Counted from the first letter of the stretch, positions 8,700 to 19,849 are shown. The stretch is 64,000 nucleotides of DNA from Kalaharituber pfeilii (GCA_015179045.1 WHUZ01000109.1:1-64000), one strand, 5' to 3'. Notes: generated from the sequence alone by a model not told the origin. Translations and numbers: made by a program.

Positions 8700-9313
8700 G
8701 TTCATATAGCACCGAAAATCAGACTCTGGGCTTGGCATCAACGCAATGCTAGTTACCTTCCGAAAAGAACATCTACAATGGCGGAGGATTCCGGATATCT
8801 CTGTCTATATACGTAATACTTTAAAACTACGCAAAGAGCAAGAGAAATACCTAGGGTACATCTCATTAATTTCCCAGAATTGTCCAGTGAATAGTAACAT
8901 ATCTATCATTAGAAAATTCTACCGTTACCCTATCTAGAAGCAGAGCAACTATTAAATATCTTGTGTATTGTACTACTAACAAATATAGTTATAGTAGTGA
9001 CTTGCCAGTGGTCTTATGAGTTGCAAATTCCGGTAGCGACTATGTTCTAGTGGTGACTTGTTTTTTTTTTTTTAAAAAAAAAAAAAAAAATCACGTAACC
9101 CCGCTTGCAGCTGTGCTAGCACGCAGTAGCTTATCAATTACACCAAGAGCAAGAGCGTGTTAGCCTATACTCAGAGATTGTGACACCAGGAGGTATCTCC
9201 TGGTAATTATACTGCGGCAGTGTTCCCGGGTGGGCTGGCCCATTGGCGGGGGCACTGACGAATCGGCCAGCCTATTCAAATACGTAAAGAATGTTCGTAG
9301 GCAGGCTGCAACA
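8700..9313. repeat. Right arm of the long inverted repeat
   Basis: In reverse complement this matches the left arm 3694-4330: GGCATCAACGCAAT, GGCGGAGGATTCCGG, TGTGCTAGCA..AGTA..GCTTATCAATTA and the outer TGTT..CTGCCTACGAACATT..GGCCGATTCGTC. It is interrupted by a family B tail at 9072-9108. A short frame reading AWHQRNASYLPKRT..MAEDSG has a partner on the opposite strand of the left arm (LPQYNTRMAEDSGNLYL). Confidence 0.65.
9072..9108 (-). mobile_element. Partial family B tail inside the right arm
   Basis: A T-run and A-run junction is followed by ATCACGTAACCCCGCTTGCA and then arm sequence. It lacks the GCCATGGCAGGG part, so it is a shorter-than-usual insertion. Confidence 0.6.
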
Positions 9314-10216
9314 GTCATAATGGTCACTCTGCCCAGCCAGGTGACATCCCAGATTGCCGGCATTTGGGAATTCAGAATAACCATCCCCCATGGGCATGCT
9401 AACGCCGAAAGCAACTTCTCCTTGACGGGGCCTCACTATTCATTAACTTAGCAACAATCTGTTGATCAAGGAGTGCTGCTCGAAAGAAGAGATACAGGAG
9501 TTTAGTAGAAGGTAATGCGGCTGAAAAGCCGTACAGCGGTCAGAAATCCAAACGTTGTCACCAGAAATATTGTAGGAGGATTACGCTATGGAACATGAGA
9601 GGCACAACAAAACGATAAGGATTGAAACTGAGCATCCGTCGATGTACAGTAGGTAGCGGAGATTAGGTTTTCATTCAGAAACAAGAAGGATACTGTAAAA
9701 AATCGGAAAAAAAAAAAAAAAAAAAAAGAGCAAATGAAATCAATGAAAGCATTTATGAGTTCCACTAAGGTGCAAAACCGGCGGCTTCCCCGTGCGCTCA
9801 CAATATGTAGCTCTCGGACGCGGTGAGTAATCAGTAATCTACTTGCGCTGTAGGTCTCAGCACAAAGATAGCTACGGGTTACCCTCAGACTTCCCCCGAA
9901 TGCGCTATGGTTGCTGCAGACTGTCACGGCTTACAGTACTACCGGTCGGGTCGCCGGTTCAAACCTTGCCTGTAGCGAACGTCAGATACTGCAGGTGACC
10001 TTTGAATTTGATAAGCGGCTTACAGTCACATGCCGGTCGCTGGTTATAAAGTAGTCTGTTTCGGATGAAATTGAAGCCGTCATATGCGGTAACGGGTGAC
10101 TGGGGGTTAAAATATAGAGAGTCCGAGACGTACTCTGCCTGCGGGGGAGTAATGTCACGGCTTGGCGTGCCATGGCGGCAGAGGGAAGCTGATTACTAGT
10201 ACGTGTGGACGTCTAA
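9314..10216. other. Intergenic, nothing recognised
   Basis: An A-run near 9706-9727 may mark a decayed retroposon. A GGTTCAAACC-like T-loop near 9955 is not part of a foldable tRNA. No gene is supported. Confidence 0.4.
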
Positions 10217-10228
10217 GGGAGCCAAGAT

Positions 10229-10291
10229 GCCCTGCCATGGCGAACAGCTACAAGCGGGGTCACGTGAAATAAAAAAAAAAAAAAAAAAAAA
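10229..10291 (+). mobile_element. Family B tail-only micro-retroposon with TSD
   Basis: The 63-bp insert reads CCCTGCCATGGCGAACAGCT, ACAAGCGGGGTCACGTGAAA and a T plus A-run. Perfect 12-bp duplications GGGAGCCAAGAT flank it (10217-10228 and 10292-10303). This is a plus-strand example of the same unit as 2665-2726. Confidence 0.92.
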
Positions 10292-10303
10292 GGGAGCCAA
10301 GAT

Positions 10304-11096
10304 CCTTGACCACGTGCGCAAACGTAAGCGAGTCGCTGACCGGCCCGTACGGATACTCCTATATATACCGACCGCACTACCGGGTGGTACCGGTAGTTCT
10401 ACCTTTTGGTGCAACGGTTTGCAAACGGTCGGTTGCAATCCGTAACACAGACACGGCAACCGTCTACTAATACAAGTACCGATTTCTCTCCTCCTGAGTA
10501 TTCTCCTTCACGCGTGCCTAGCCAGTACTGTCAGAATCTTTGTGTTCGTTCAAGCCTTGAACTCCAGTTGCAACAGGCTCGATACATCATCTCCGCATAA
10601 ACGCAGCAAAATTCCGTCATAAACGCTTGCGTTCGATGCAAGTACTGTACTGTACGCAAACGCGGACTTAGTGTTCCTGAGTCATGGCCTAGTCTCATTG
10701 TAGGCCAAGACCACCTTTCAACCGCCGTGCTTGGAACTACACTGAAATCAACGTGTCTCGACACTAATCGATTCCAGGTAGTAACTTCCAAATTTGAAGT
10801 TTTTCCTCCGAATAGGTAGCGGGTTGCAGACCTCAACTAAGGAACACCTGGCATATTTTTTCCTATGGAAATGCATTTGAAATAATATAGCCGACCAGAT
10901 ACTCTACATGATTCCAAAATTGAAATCTTTCTTAATCTCCTTTTTGAGTGCAAACTACCATAACTCTTACAAAATTATTCCTATCACAACATCTAGCACT
11001 CTTTGCAAGGAAGGGGGCATTTTCTATTCCGTTTAAAAAGCACCGACCTCCATCTCTCAATTTCCTAACTCCCCAAATTCTCCCTCTTTTTTTTTT
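10304..11096. other. Intergenic, nothing recognised
   Basis: No family motif or transposon terminus was recognised in this stretch on either strand. Confidence 0.4.
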
Positions 11097-11525
11097 TTTT
11101 TTTTTTTTTTCCCCGGAATATCAGTACTCGCATGCCGCCCTCTGGGCTATGCAGAACTTAAGTACATAGGAGATAAAGGAAATAAAACAGCATAACATAA
11201 CCTAATAACCAAAATTTAAGTAAAACCCGACATAAAGGGAAGCTACCTATCTATCCACCGCAACATTTCTACCATGGGCTCCTCTTCCCCCTCCCTCGCC
11301 TCCGGTGGTTTGGATATCGCTTTCAGCCCTTCTGGCCACTTTCTCCTCCATAGCTCAGCCGTGGTATACTTGGAGGAAGACACCGAAATCCAGAAAGTGC
11401 GATTGGGAGGGAAATGGTTGAGGGTATCTAAGTACGAGTCAGATAGGTGCAGGAAATAGGACTCGCCGAGCTGTTGTTTTGGCCTGTTACCTGCATCATC
11501 ATCATAGGGCGGCATGCGATAAGTG

Positions 11526-11558
<33 letters not shown>

Positions 11559-11902
11559 CTCCTCAATACATAGCATCAGTTCCACATGTGGGTTGTAGTC
11601 TCTTCCTCCCTCCCATGCTATCTGCATTCTGGGCTGTCTGCCTTGCATGTTTTGTGCCTCCAGGTCTTCAAGCCTTTCCCCCCAAGACGCAAAATGCACC
11701 CTCAACGCAATATCCATCGACACAAAGTCCCTCCACTCAAATTACCTCCATCAATCACCGATACTTTCCCGTCTTGTACATGTCCTGCAATATGCCTCCT
11801 GCAATCCTCAAACCTACTGTTGCTTTTCTGGATTCTCAAGCGCTCTTTCCCCTTCTCATTGCGGAAAGGCTGACATATTCCTGTATTCATGCTGATCGCC
11901 CT
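11097..11902 (-). mobile_element. LINE family A-like 3' end, carrying an insertion at 11349-11556
   Basis: On the minus strand: ADSPECR followed by REEETTTHV and a Trp-rich C-terminus (WPEGLKAISKPPE..EMLRWIDR, stop near 11247), then 3' UTR, the tail GCCCAGAGGGCGGCATGCGA..GTACTGATAT and a poly(A) (T-run 11097-11110). It resembles the copies at 32424-32836 and 33921-34280. The coding part is split by the plus-strand insert at 11349-11556, and its upstream side is the target of the LINE inserted at 11903-13855. Confidence 0.65.
11349..11556 (+). mobile_element. ORF1-tail chimeric retroposon with TSD
   Basis: The insert encodes SAVVYLEEDTEIQKVRLGGK then WLRVSKYESDRCRK and stop, followed shortly by the family A tail (ATAGGGCGGCATGCGATAAG) and a long A-run. 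The direct repeat TTCTCCTC (11341-11348 and 11557-11564) is the likely target duplication. It shares its composition and stop position with 4507-4888. Confidence 0.7.
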
Positions 11903-12480
11903 GTCCAGGACCGCCTCCACGTCCTCCACCCCACACACCGCACTCACCCCTCCTACCCCCGCTCCTCTCCCTCCTCCAGCCGCCTTCTTCAACACCTGCA
12001 GCTGGACTCTCTCCATCTCCTTCCTCCATTCCTTCTGTCCCCTCCACCCGATGTCGCTTCCCCACATTGCAACCGCCCTCACCATCCCCGTGTAGGCTTG
12101 CCTCCAGCTGCGTGGAGACATCCCCCAGTTCCGGTTGCCCAGTCCCGAGAGAGCCCCCGCCAGCCTCCGCGCTCGGCTCAGCCTGTTTCGCCAATGTGCG
12201 CCAAAGGTCAAGTTCTCATCGAAGATGACCCCTAACCACTTTAGCATCTCCCCCTCTTTCTTCCACCTCCTTCCCACCCCGAAGGTTATCATCTCCCACT
12301 TCGACTCCTCCAGCGGGATCTGGTCTTCCTCCGCCACCTCCGCCATCGCCACCTTCACTTTCTCCCTGAGCCGCCCCATATCCCAGTACCCGTCCCAGTC
12401 TAGGATCGTTGCTGCCAGGTCGTCAACATACGATGGCACTTCTACCTCCGCCCCCATCGCCACCCCGCAGGCGAGGGCGA
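11903..12480 (-). pseudogene. LINE reverse transcriptase, C-terminal half (inverted segment)
   Basis: In sense (minus) orientation it reads MGAEVEVPSYVDDL, giving the catalytic YVDD, then ESKWEMITFG, LKWLGVIFDENLTFGAHW, and the post-catalytic helices through AVAMWGSDIGWRGQKEW to VEAVLDR. The palm motifs before YVDD are missing because the copy is truncated. The frame stays open into the flanking LINE by chance, so the long open frame (11702-13120) is composite. Its first half, antisense to the RNase H region, is not coding. Confidence 0.8.
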
Positions 12481-13566
12481 TCGTCCGGGAAGTGGAAGCA
12501 CCGTCGGAGCTAGCGGAGCTATGCACGACGGACTTCAGGCCGGGGAATGAGGAGAGGGAAGAGGAAGCGAGGGACTGGAAGGACTGGGGGGTGCAGTGGG
12601 CACTGGGGAGAGAAGACGGGTATGAGGCGGTGTTGGACCGCTGGCAGAGCCAGTGGTCTAGGTTCTCAGAAGAGGGGGAGGAGATCTCGTGGGGGGGGAA
12701 GTGTGAGAAGGGGCAGGTGGAAGTGGTGGAGAGGCGGAAAGGAGAAGTGGAGACGAGGGGGGAGTGGGAAGTCGCGATCGGGGAAGCTGGAAGAGAAAGG
12801 GCGGTCCTTTTCTCCGACGGCAGCAAGATCGAGGACAGCAAGGTGGGAGCAGGAGTGTGGGGGAGGTCGGCAGCGGTGGCGGAGGTGGTGGGGAGAACGG
12901 CGACGGTTTTCGACGGGGAGGTGAGGGGAGTGAGAAAGGCGCTGGAGAGTGTAGAGGAGGAGGTCCCTGTACTGATCTGTTTAGACTCTGAGGCTGCCAT
13001 CATGGCGATCCAGAAGGCAGGCAGGGAGGGAAAGGGAAAAACCGAGGATGTGAGGAGAGTGGTGGATGCCGTGGCGAGGAGAAAGAAGAAGGGAGGGGAC
13101 ACGAAACTAATGTGGGTCAAGGCTCATATCGGAATTGCAGGGAATGAGAAGGCTGATGAGTGGGCAAAGAAGGGGACGGCGGTGGAAGGGAAAGAGGTGG
13201 CCACCGGGAGCGGGGGTGCGCCAGAGGATTAAGGCGTGGAGGAAGGAGAGGAGGGAGGTGGAAGGTTTCGGGAGGGGGAAAGTAATGGAGTGGAATAGGA
13301 CAGCGGTGTCCAACTTCACAGCATTGCGACTGGAGAGAGGAAGATGCAGGGTGTGGTTAAAGAGGATGGGAGTGGCGGAATCGGAGAAGTGCAGCTGCGG
13401 GGAGGCCCAGACGGGGGCGCACCTAGCCTTCCAGTGCAGTCAGCAGAGGTTTCGCCCAGAAGGCTTTAGAGAATGGGGGGATATGGAGAAGAACTGGAAA
13501 AGGACAGCAGAGAATGGGGAGGAGTGGGATGAGTTGGAAAGGTTCTTCTCCGGGATCAGGTTCTAG
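12480..13566 (+). pseudogene. LINE RNase H and C-terminal zinc-knuckle segment
   Basis: RNase H catalytic residues are visible in order: D in VLFSDGSKIEDS, E in TVFDGEVRGVRKAL, D in ICLDSEAAIMA, and the final D in AHIGIAGNEKADEWAKKG. The frame ends at 13232. The protein continues in another frame (13135-13566) with RRxRRWVL-type helices, KCSCGEAQTGAHLAFQCS (a Cys-His knuckle) and ELERFFSG, so one frameshift near 13200 breaks it. The 54355-54900 copy carries the same C-terminus. The RNase H of a LINE removes the RNA strand during target-primed reverse transcription. Confidence 0.85.
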
Positions 13567-13820
13567 GGCGCCGTGCGGTTTGCCGTCGGGGAAGTTTGCT
13601 TGCCGGGGTGCGAAAGTGTGGAGAAGAGTGGAGGGGGGGGAGGGGGAGATATATAGTGGAGCCTCCATGAGGCAGAAACCGGAAGGTCCGTCCGGAGGTT
13701 TCTGGAATCAGGTGGTAGAAGTAGATAGAAATTTCTTTGTTTGTTAAGCCTGTCTCCGGGCTTCGAGGGCTTGCCCAGGGACCCTGCCATGGCCACGTGC
13801 TACAAGCGGGGTTATGTGAT

Positions 13821-13858
<38 letters not shown>

Positions 13859-13869
13859 CTGATCGCCCT

Positions 13870-15722
13870 TTTGTAGAAATTGCAACATAATGTTCATGGT
13901 AGCCTATTGCGGTTTGCATCGCTGCTCTTCTAGGCTCCTGCAGCCAGCACTAGTTAAGTTTGCCTGCCCTTCGTCCCTAACTTTGTAATGTCAACAAGCC
14001 TCCTCAGCCGTTAGTCTGATAAACCTACAGCAAATAGCACGCCACTACCGCTTGATAGGATTGGTTGGATGCACCGTACAGGAAGTCCACTGCAGGAAAT
14101 ATGCTCGTGGCTTTTTGCTGCTGGAGAATTTCTCCCTTCGCAGTGGTTGTAAATAATAGTACGATATCCATTGGCCTTCTCTTGCCGAAGAATTGGGATT
14201 CGATAGGGTCAAGTCTCTTGCAAGAGTGACAGCCTGTGAGACTATCTTGTGATGATCAAAACAATATCTACCCTCTAGAGATAGTTCAGCAAATGAGGAT
14301 GTGTGATCCTTCCTTTGATAAAGTAACATCAAGTAGTTTTGATTCTGCCTTCCAGGTTCACAAACAGATCATCTGCCCTGAGCGTAAGCAGTGCCCCTGC
14401 AATATGTCAGCAGGTACAAGTAAGTCGAGTACTGGGGACGCGGACAACCCGTCTGTCAAGCCAAAGGCTGCCAACGTTGAGCTCCCGCCCCAGCTCACCT
14501 GTTCTCGCTCACTGCCTTCCCCCACTCTCCACTCCTGTGCTCACCACGTGCGCCACGAGCTCAATATACGTGTCCTAGAACCTGCCTTCCCCTGATGCCA
14601 ATGCTATAGCGCCGGCTGCATTCTCCTCATCCGCAGATTACAGCGATGGGAGGCTTTCCTGTGCTCTAGATCCAAGCGGCAGCAGTTTATTGCCACAGGG
14701 TATGGCTCATTACTACCCCCGAATCCCACTCGGGAACTCCCTCGGGAGTCCGTTCCACGTATCCGGCAATAGGCACCACTTTTCCGACCGGAGATCATGG
14801 GCGTTCTAAGCAACAGTTAAGCGAGAAGTCGAAGAACTGGATGCGATCGAAGGAATTACAACGCCCTTGCCGCGTGACAAGGAACGTGTTCCTGCCGCAT
14901 TACAAAGACCCGCTTTCTCCCCTCTCGACCTGGCGGCTTGTAAAGATGAATGGGCAATCCTAAAGAACTCCTCGACCTACATTCCGCTGCTGAGGGAAGA
15001 GAAATGGTGCGGTGCCCGCCAGACGCTTAGTGAATCACAGTTCCCAAGCCTGACTGGACTTCGGCCCTGGGGGCTAGAGGGCAGGAGCAGACCCGGAGGA
15101 GACAATGCAAGTGTCTCACTGTCTCGTCACTGGAATACGGAACTCCAGGACAGACCCTTGCCCCTCCATCACCGCCACCATCTCTAGAATATTCTTCAAC
15201 GAGACACGTACGAAGTTTGAGGTTCAGGGTGGCCTGCATCGGAATGCATGCCTTTCGTTCTCTCTAACTGAAAGAAGCCAGATCCGATGCCAGCGACCCC
15301 TAAATTTATTTTCAGGTTGTGTGGTATGCAAACATGCTGGACTTTGGAGAATGGACTTAATCGACTTGGTGATCGTAAGGATCAAAGACCGGATTGTCTA
15401 CCTCTCAGTGTCCGAGACAAATTTATAGAGTAAGGAGGTCGTAATTTTGGAAATGATATCAGCTCCTGAATTTATAATGAATGAGGAATTCCAGGCTCAA
15501 ATTGCATTCTACTTTGGTTAAGTATGAATGTATTCGACAGAGTTAGGTTCCATTGTAGCCTCAACCCTATGGCTATTTGGGAAGCCTGGAAACAAGCGTT
15601 AAGGGAGAAAACGTACTCCATCTCATGTCCCCTGCTCTGCTCAGCTACGTGACTGGATTACAATCACCAATCCCTCACGTTAACGGTACTCTTCTTTTTA
15701 TGGATTCTGATAAGCTTCTGTC
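13870..15722. other. Intergenic, nothing recognised
   Basis: Several open frames of up to 119 codons occur on both strands, but none has a recognisable family motif or a continued codon pattern. No transposon end was found. Confidence 0.4.
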
Positions 15723-15892
15723 TGTTGAGCTTTTTGGGTAGAAAGAGATGATTATTATTCCTTCGTAGAGAGAGTAGCCAAAGTAATACACCTATATACA
15801 TAGAGCATGAGGTTGCTCTCGGGCCCTTACCACCCTTTATCACGGACCTCTCTGATATCCGACACCTCCGACATTACTGTAGATCTCTAACA
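15723..15892. mobile_element. Solo LTR, copy 1
   Basis: The 170-bp sequence begins TGTTGAGC and ends CTCTAACA (canonical TG..CA). It is flanked by 5-bp duplications CTGTC (15718-15722 and 15893-15897). A second copy lies at 33463-33638. No internal retrotransposon sequence is present, as expected after recombination between two LTRs. Confidence 0.88.
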
Positions 15893-16017
15893 CTGTCTGC
15901 GGCGTGAACTAGGGTGGTTTATTATCCGTAGGTAGGGTCATCTGAACATCCGGAGTGACAATAGCATCCCAAGTGGGTAATAATAATTGCGGACGATGAA
16001 GTGTAGATGAAAGTTTC

Positions 16018-16061
16018 TTTTTTATCACATAACCCCGCTTATCGCTACTCGCTATGGCAGG
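16018..16061 (-). mobile_element. Family B tail (GCGATAAGCGGGG variant)
   Basis: A short T-run and then ATCACATAACCCCGCTTATC..CGCTATGGCAGGA. It is the same variant as at 520-586. No target duplication was found. Confidence 0.6.
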
Positions 16062-16596
16062 ACCCCAGGTTGAAACCCTGAATGCTCGTTGGCAAGCATA
16101 AGGAAACACCTTGACTATCTACATGAGCCCCCCTGCTCTCACCCGCTTATCTATCCCTTCAGGGAGTAGAAAAGTTGTTCGTGCAGATGAATGTCGTGAA
16201 CAGGCAGCCATGGGGGATTCGAGCGGATGAAACCGGGAGCCTCAAAGGCTCAGAATTATTGTGGGGCACCTGTACACGCGCAACATCGTCTAATAGCAAC
16301 AAAAAAAATCTTGCAATGGAAGCTCGAGCGCTTATGGAAGCAGAAATGAGGATCGGGGATGGCAGACGAGAGAGCCACAGAATGATACTTCTACAGAACA
16401 GTCCGGAAGTTAGGATATGATTTGCACTTGTAATGCGGGATCAAAAAACTGAGATGAACAGGTATTCTTGCCTATCTCATAGCTTCATATAGTCTCCCAC
16501 CCACGTAACACTTTCTCAATGGCATCATTAGGCGTATAATTGGGTCCAAACTCAAATCGCCCTTCTATCTCCTGGGATGGTTTATCAGGAGCAATC

Positions 16597-16658
16597 GCCC
16601 CCTGCCCTGCCATGGCGCATAGCTGCAAGCGGGATTATATGATGGTAAAAAAAAAAAA
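16597..16658 (+). mobile_element. Family B tail-only micro-retroposon with TSD
   Basis: CCTGCCCTGCCATGGCGCAT, AGCTGCAAGCGGGATTATAT and an A-run, flanked by GGAGCAATC (16588-16596 and 16659-16667). The 62-bp insert has no LINE coding. Confidence 0.85.
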
Positions 16659-16667
16659 GGAGCAATC

Positions 16668-17851
16668 CCCACCTCAGGCGTTCTCACTCATACCAAGCGG
16701 AGACTCCTCCGGGTGGGGACCGCGGCTTCTTTATTCCTGCTTTCCGCTGCCTGCCGTTGCCTTCTCCTGCAGAATGGGACTCGTCACTATCCCTCCGTCG
16801 CTTTCTGGCTCTCCCCTTGCGCTGTTGAGGCCATTCCGCATGGGTAGGGACTCCTCTCCCGAAACGTTGTAAGTTCGCAGCAATTGTTCCGCAGCACGTG
16901 CGGAACGCCCATTTCCAACTGCTCTCCAGAGCCCGTTACAATGATTTCGTGCGTGCAGGCTTGCAGCACGGCAGCTGTGGCCTTCAAGATAACCGCGGTC
17001 GGCTCGCCGAGCCAGGATTTGGGCCACTAAGATGGGCGCAGTTGGTGATCCCTGGCGAATGGTGCATGCAGAAGCATGGCTGGTATCGCACGGTGAAGGG
17101 GTCGACGTCAGGGAGCGTGCGGTCTTGCCGGATGCCTTGTGCCGCTAGGCGAACTCGGCGGCTATAGTCTTGCCGCTCATGAGCGAGATACCTATTCATG
17201 GTGCGCAATGTGGGTAGCACGCACCAGAATGGGTGATCGCAATCATATGTCGAGTGGGCACATATGACAGCATTCTGAGGTTTGCGGCATTCCCCAGATG
17301 CGTTAACGTTTCCGGAACAATACCCATACGTAACTAGCTCACGTGGAAGTTAGATCTCGCCTGTATAGCCAAAGGAGACGATAGTGGGTGGGAGGAGAGT
17401 ACAAATACTCTTTCAGTCCTCATGGCAAAGTCGATCCAATAAGACAGGCTATCCGACAGGGTCCCGTATGAGAGTTCGACTGTAGTTTTAAGTGGTATGT
17501 GACATGGAACTGGAGACTGGAATATAAACTTGATGCTGCCGCATTGCTGAGTGCATTTGCGATATCGAGTGCAGCTTTGGAACGCTGTTCTTAGTGGACA
17601 GCTGATGACGGGTCAAGGAATGGGGAGATGGTAGAGGAAATCATGCGGTGTGCACCGAGTTTTATAGTTTGCCTCACGCCAAGACGTCTCGGGATTAGAC
17701 TACCGACGTTCCAGGGTCATGCAAAGGTGACTTAGCCAGTCACGGGCATGTGCGCAAAGACAACCCAAGAATATCGCTCGAGTAGTGAGTCATTGGTCCG
17801 AAAATAAAGCACTTGTCCACGAGTCTAATTGAGATATCTATTAGAGGGATT
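16668..17851. other. Intergenic, nothing recognised
   Basis: No protein family, RNA gene or repeat end was recognised between the micro-retroposon and the Harbinger element. Confidence 0.4.
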
Positions 17852-18017
17852 TTGCTGTCACCAGGGATTTATCAGGGATAAAGCATTTAGCGCGTGGCAC
17901 AACCCTGGAAATAACAAAAAATGTAATTGAGTTTTTGCTACACCAGGGATATTCCAGGGTTTCTCCCTTTGTTTGTCAACCACAACGTGATATACCTACA
18001 ACACCATCAACTTCGCG

Positions 18018-19151
18018 ATGGCAACACTCAATCCTAAGCTTACTATAGCTATTGCTACAGGTGTAGCCACTACTGCTATGACTACTGCTACCGAAATTCT
18101 GACCACTATGTCGGATACAGCATTATTGATTACTCTATACCTTCGTCTTAAGCGAAAGAAACGCTCACGCTACCGGAAGCCATTAGATATGCCTCATCGA
18201 GCTCAGTTTTCTCTAGATAACTTGACAGATGAGCAATGCCTAGCATATCTTCGGTTCACTAAGGATCAAATTCGAGAGCTACTTCCAAAGCTTAGGGTGG
18301 ATATGATCAAATATCCAACTAAGTATAAGCCTTCACCAGAGGTTGCTTTTTGTCTTGTCTTATATCGACTTGCTAGTCCAAATCGTTATAAGGATAATTT
18401 CTGGTGGTTTGGAAGATCTACATCATGGCAATCTACAATATTCAATACTTGTGTACAGTATTTGGATTCTCGATATAGTACAAAGCTATTTTGGGATGAG
18501 AAACGTCTTAATCGGATACAACTCAAACGTTATACACGAGCTATACGAGATATTGGAGGAGTGAATGGAGTTTGGAGATTTATTGATGGAACTTTGAGAC
18601 CGATTTGTAGGCCTAGTGAAGATCAAAGACTATGGTATTCAGGTTATAAAAAAGTACATGCTATTAAGTTCCAAGCAGTTATGACACCTGATGGAATTAT
18701 TTCACATTTCGGCGGACCTTATGAAGGACCAATGGGGGATTGGTTAGTCTTTCATAAATCTGGTTTACAACAAAAGCTTCGAGATATGCATATTGGTGTT
18801 CGAACAAGAGATAGACTGTATCTATATGGGGATCCAGCCTATGGAACTTCATTTGGAATAATCGGCAGTTATAAAGCAGAGCCAAATACAGTTCTACCTC
18901 CGGAAAAGCAGAAAGTGAATACAGTTATGTCTAGTTCCCGAATCAATGTGGAGCACGGTTTCAGCAAAGTCACAAATTTATGGGGATTCAATCGTCAGAA
19001 AGACAATCTCAAGATTGGAATATCTCCGGTGGCAAGCTACTATAAGGTTGCTATTCTATTACCTAACATTCATACATGCTTTAATGGATCACAAACAAGC
19101 AAAAAATTCGACCTAGACCCTCCTACAATCAATGAGTACCTGGTCCTCTAG
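18018..19151 (+). CDS. Harbinger (HARBI1-like) DDE transposase
   Basis: The 377-residue open frame has no stops or frameshifts. The N-terminus is short and Thr/Ala-rich; residues about 70-140 carry helices (LTDEQCLAYLRFTKDQIREL; FWWFGRSTSWQSTIFN) that resemble the HTH of HARBI1-type proteins. The DDE domain follows: first Asp in WRFIDGTLRPICRP, then YSGYKKVHAIKFQAV, second Asp in YLYGDPAYGTSFG, and the Glu in SRINVEHGFSKV. HARBI1-type transposases cut and paste elements with 3-bp targets and need the Myb-like partner. This reading frame looks intact, but the partner gene is broken, so autonomous movement is doubtful. The ATG is the first in frame after the end region and needs no intron. AT-rich codon use contrasts with the GC-rich LINE genes nearby. 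Confidence 0.92.
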   Translation: MATLNPKLTIAIATGVATTAMTTATEILTTMSDTALLITLYLRLKRKKRSRYRKPLDMPHRAQFSLDNLTDEQCLAYLRFTKDQIRELLPKLRVDMIKYPTKYKPSPEVAFCLVLYRLASPNRYKDNFWWFGRSTSWQSTIFNTCVQYLDSRYSTKLFWDEKRLNRIQLKRYTRAIRDIGGVNGVWRFIDGTLRPICRPSEDQRLWYSGYKKVHAIKFQAVMTPDGIISHFGGPYEGPMGDWLVFHKSGLQQKLRDMHIGVRTRDRLYLYGDPAYGTSFGIIGSYKAEPNTVLPPEKQKVNTVMSSSRINVEHGFSKVTNLWGFNRQKDNLKIGISPVASYYKVAILLPNIHTCFNGSQTSKKFDLDPPTINEYLVL

Positions 19152-19849
19152 AAACCATTCGAAAGTTATTGAGCCATAGAATCGGAAGTTGCAGAAACGG
19201 GAGCTGCAGAATCAGAAGTCGCAGAAACAGGAGCCGCAGAATCGGATGTCGCAGAAACAGAAGCCGCAGAACCGGATGTCGCAGAACCGGAAGTTGTAGA
19301 ATTAGGAGCTGCAGAATTGGGAGCCGCAGAATCGGGAATATGAGTATGATGGGAGCTCTGATTTGGTATGCTTTGCTTTAAATCATTCAACATAGCTAGG
19401 ATTTGTCCCATAGCAGATGTCTGAGAGCGGACTTCATTTTCCAGTGTAGTTAGTCGTGATTCATAAGCTTTCGGGTCAGCTTGAGGATGTCTTTCAGGAG
19501 CCGAATTAGTAGCTAAAGCTTGTAAACTATTACTGATCTTATCGCCAAACTTCTCAATAAATGTTTGAGAATCCTTTCGCATATCCGTAATTGTTTTTAC
19601 AAGCAAGTTTAGCTCAGTAGAGCTTTTTCGCCGGTGCCGCTTTGCTCGCTTTCTGGAATCCATGGAGCTAGGAGATTCCTCATCATCTGAGGAGTCTAGG
19701 TTGACAGGTGATGTAGTTTTTCGTTTTTGCGACCTAGTGAGGAGGAGATTATTGCGCCGTTGGGATGCTGCCTCTTGTTCTGCCTGCAGCTCCTCCTTCA
19801 CTTTCTTCTTATCCTCTGTATCTTTTGTCATCGCATCCACGGGATGTCT

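Larger units (their letters stand above)
11903..13855 (+). mobile_element. LINE family B with 5' inversion (twin-primed) and TSD
   Basis: Perfect 14-bp duplications ATGCTGATCGCCCT at 11889-11902 and 13856-13869 bound the insert. The left part (11903 to about 12480) carries reverse transcriptase on the minus strand, including the YVDD box (VPSYVDDLAATI) and the downstream thumb region. The right part (about 12480-13855) carries RNase H and the C-terminus on the plus strand, then the family B 3' UTR, tail and A-run. Inversion of only the 5' part, within one pair of target duplications, is the signature of twin priming known from mammalian L1. The copy is also 5' truncated. Confidence 0.85.

Noticed and set aside
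9930..9980. tRNA-like T-loop GGTTCAAACC
   Set aside because: No matching acceptor, D or anticodon arms can be folded around it.
12480..13120. First half of the 472-codon minus-strand frame (11702-13120)
   Set aside because: It is antisense to the RNase H of the LINE and Ser/Thr/Leu low complexity. Only the part below about 12480 is real RT.
17849..17854. Harbinger 3-bp target duplication
   Set aside because: No trinucleotide is shared by both flanks under any placement of the ends, so I did not assign one.
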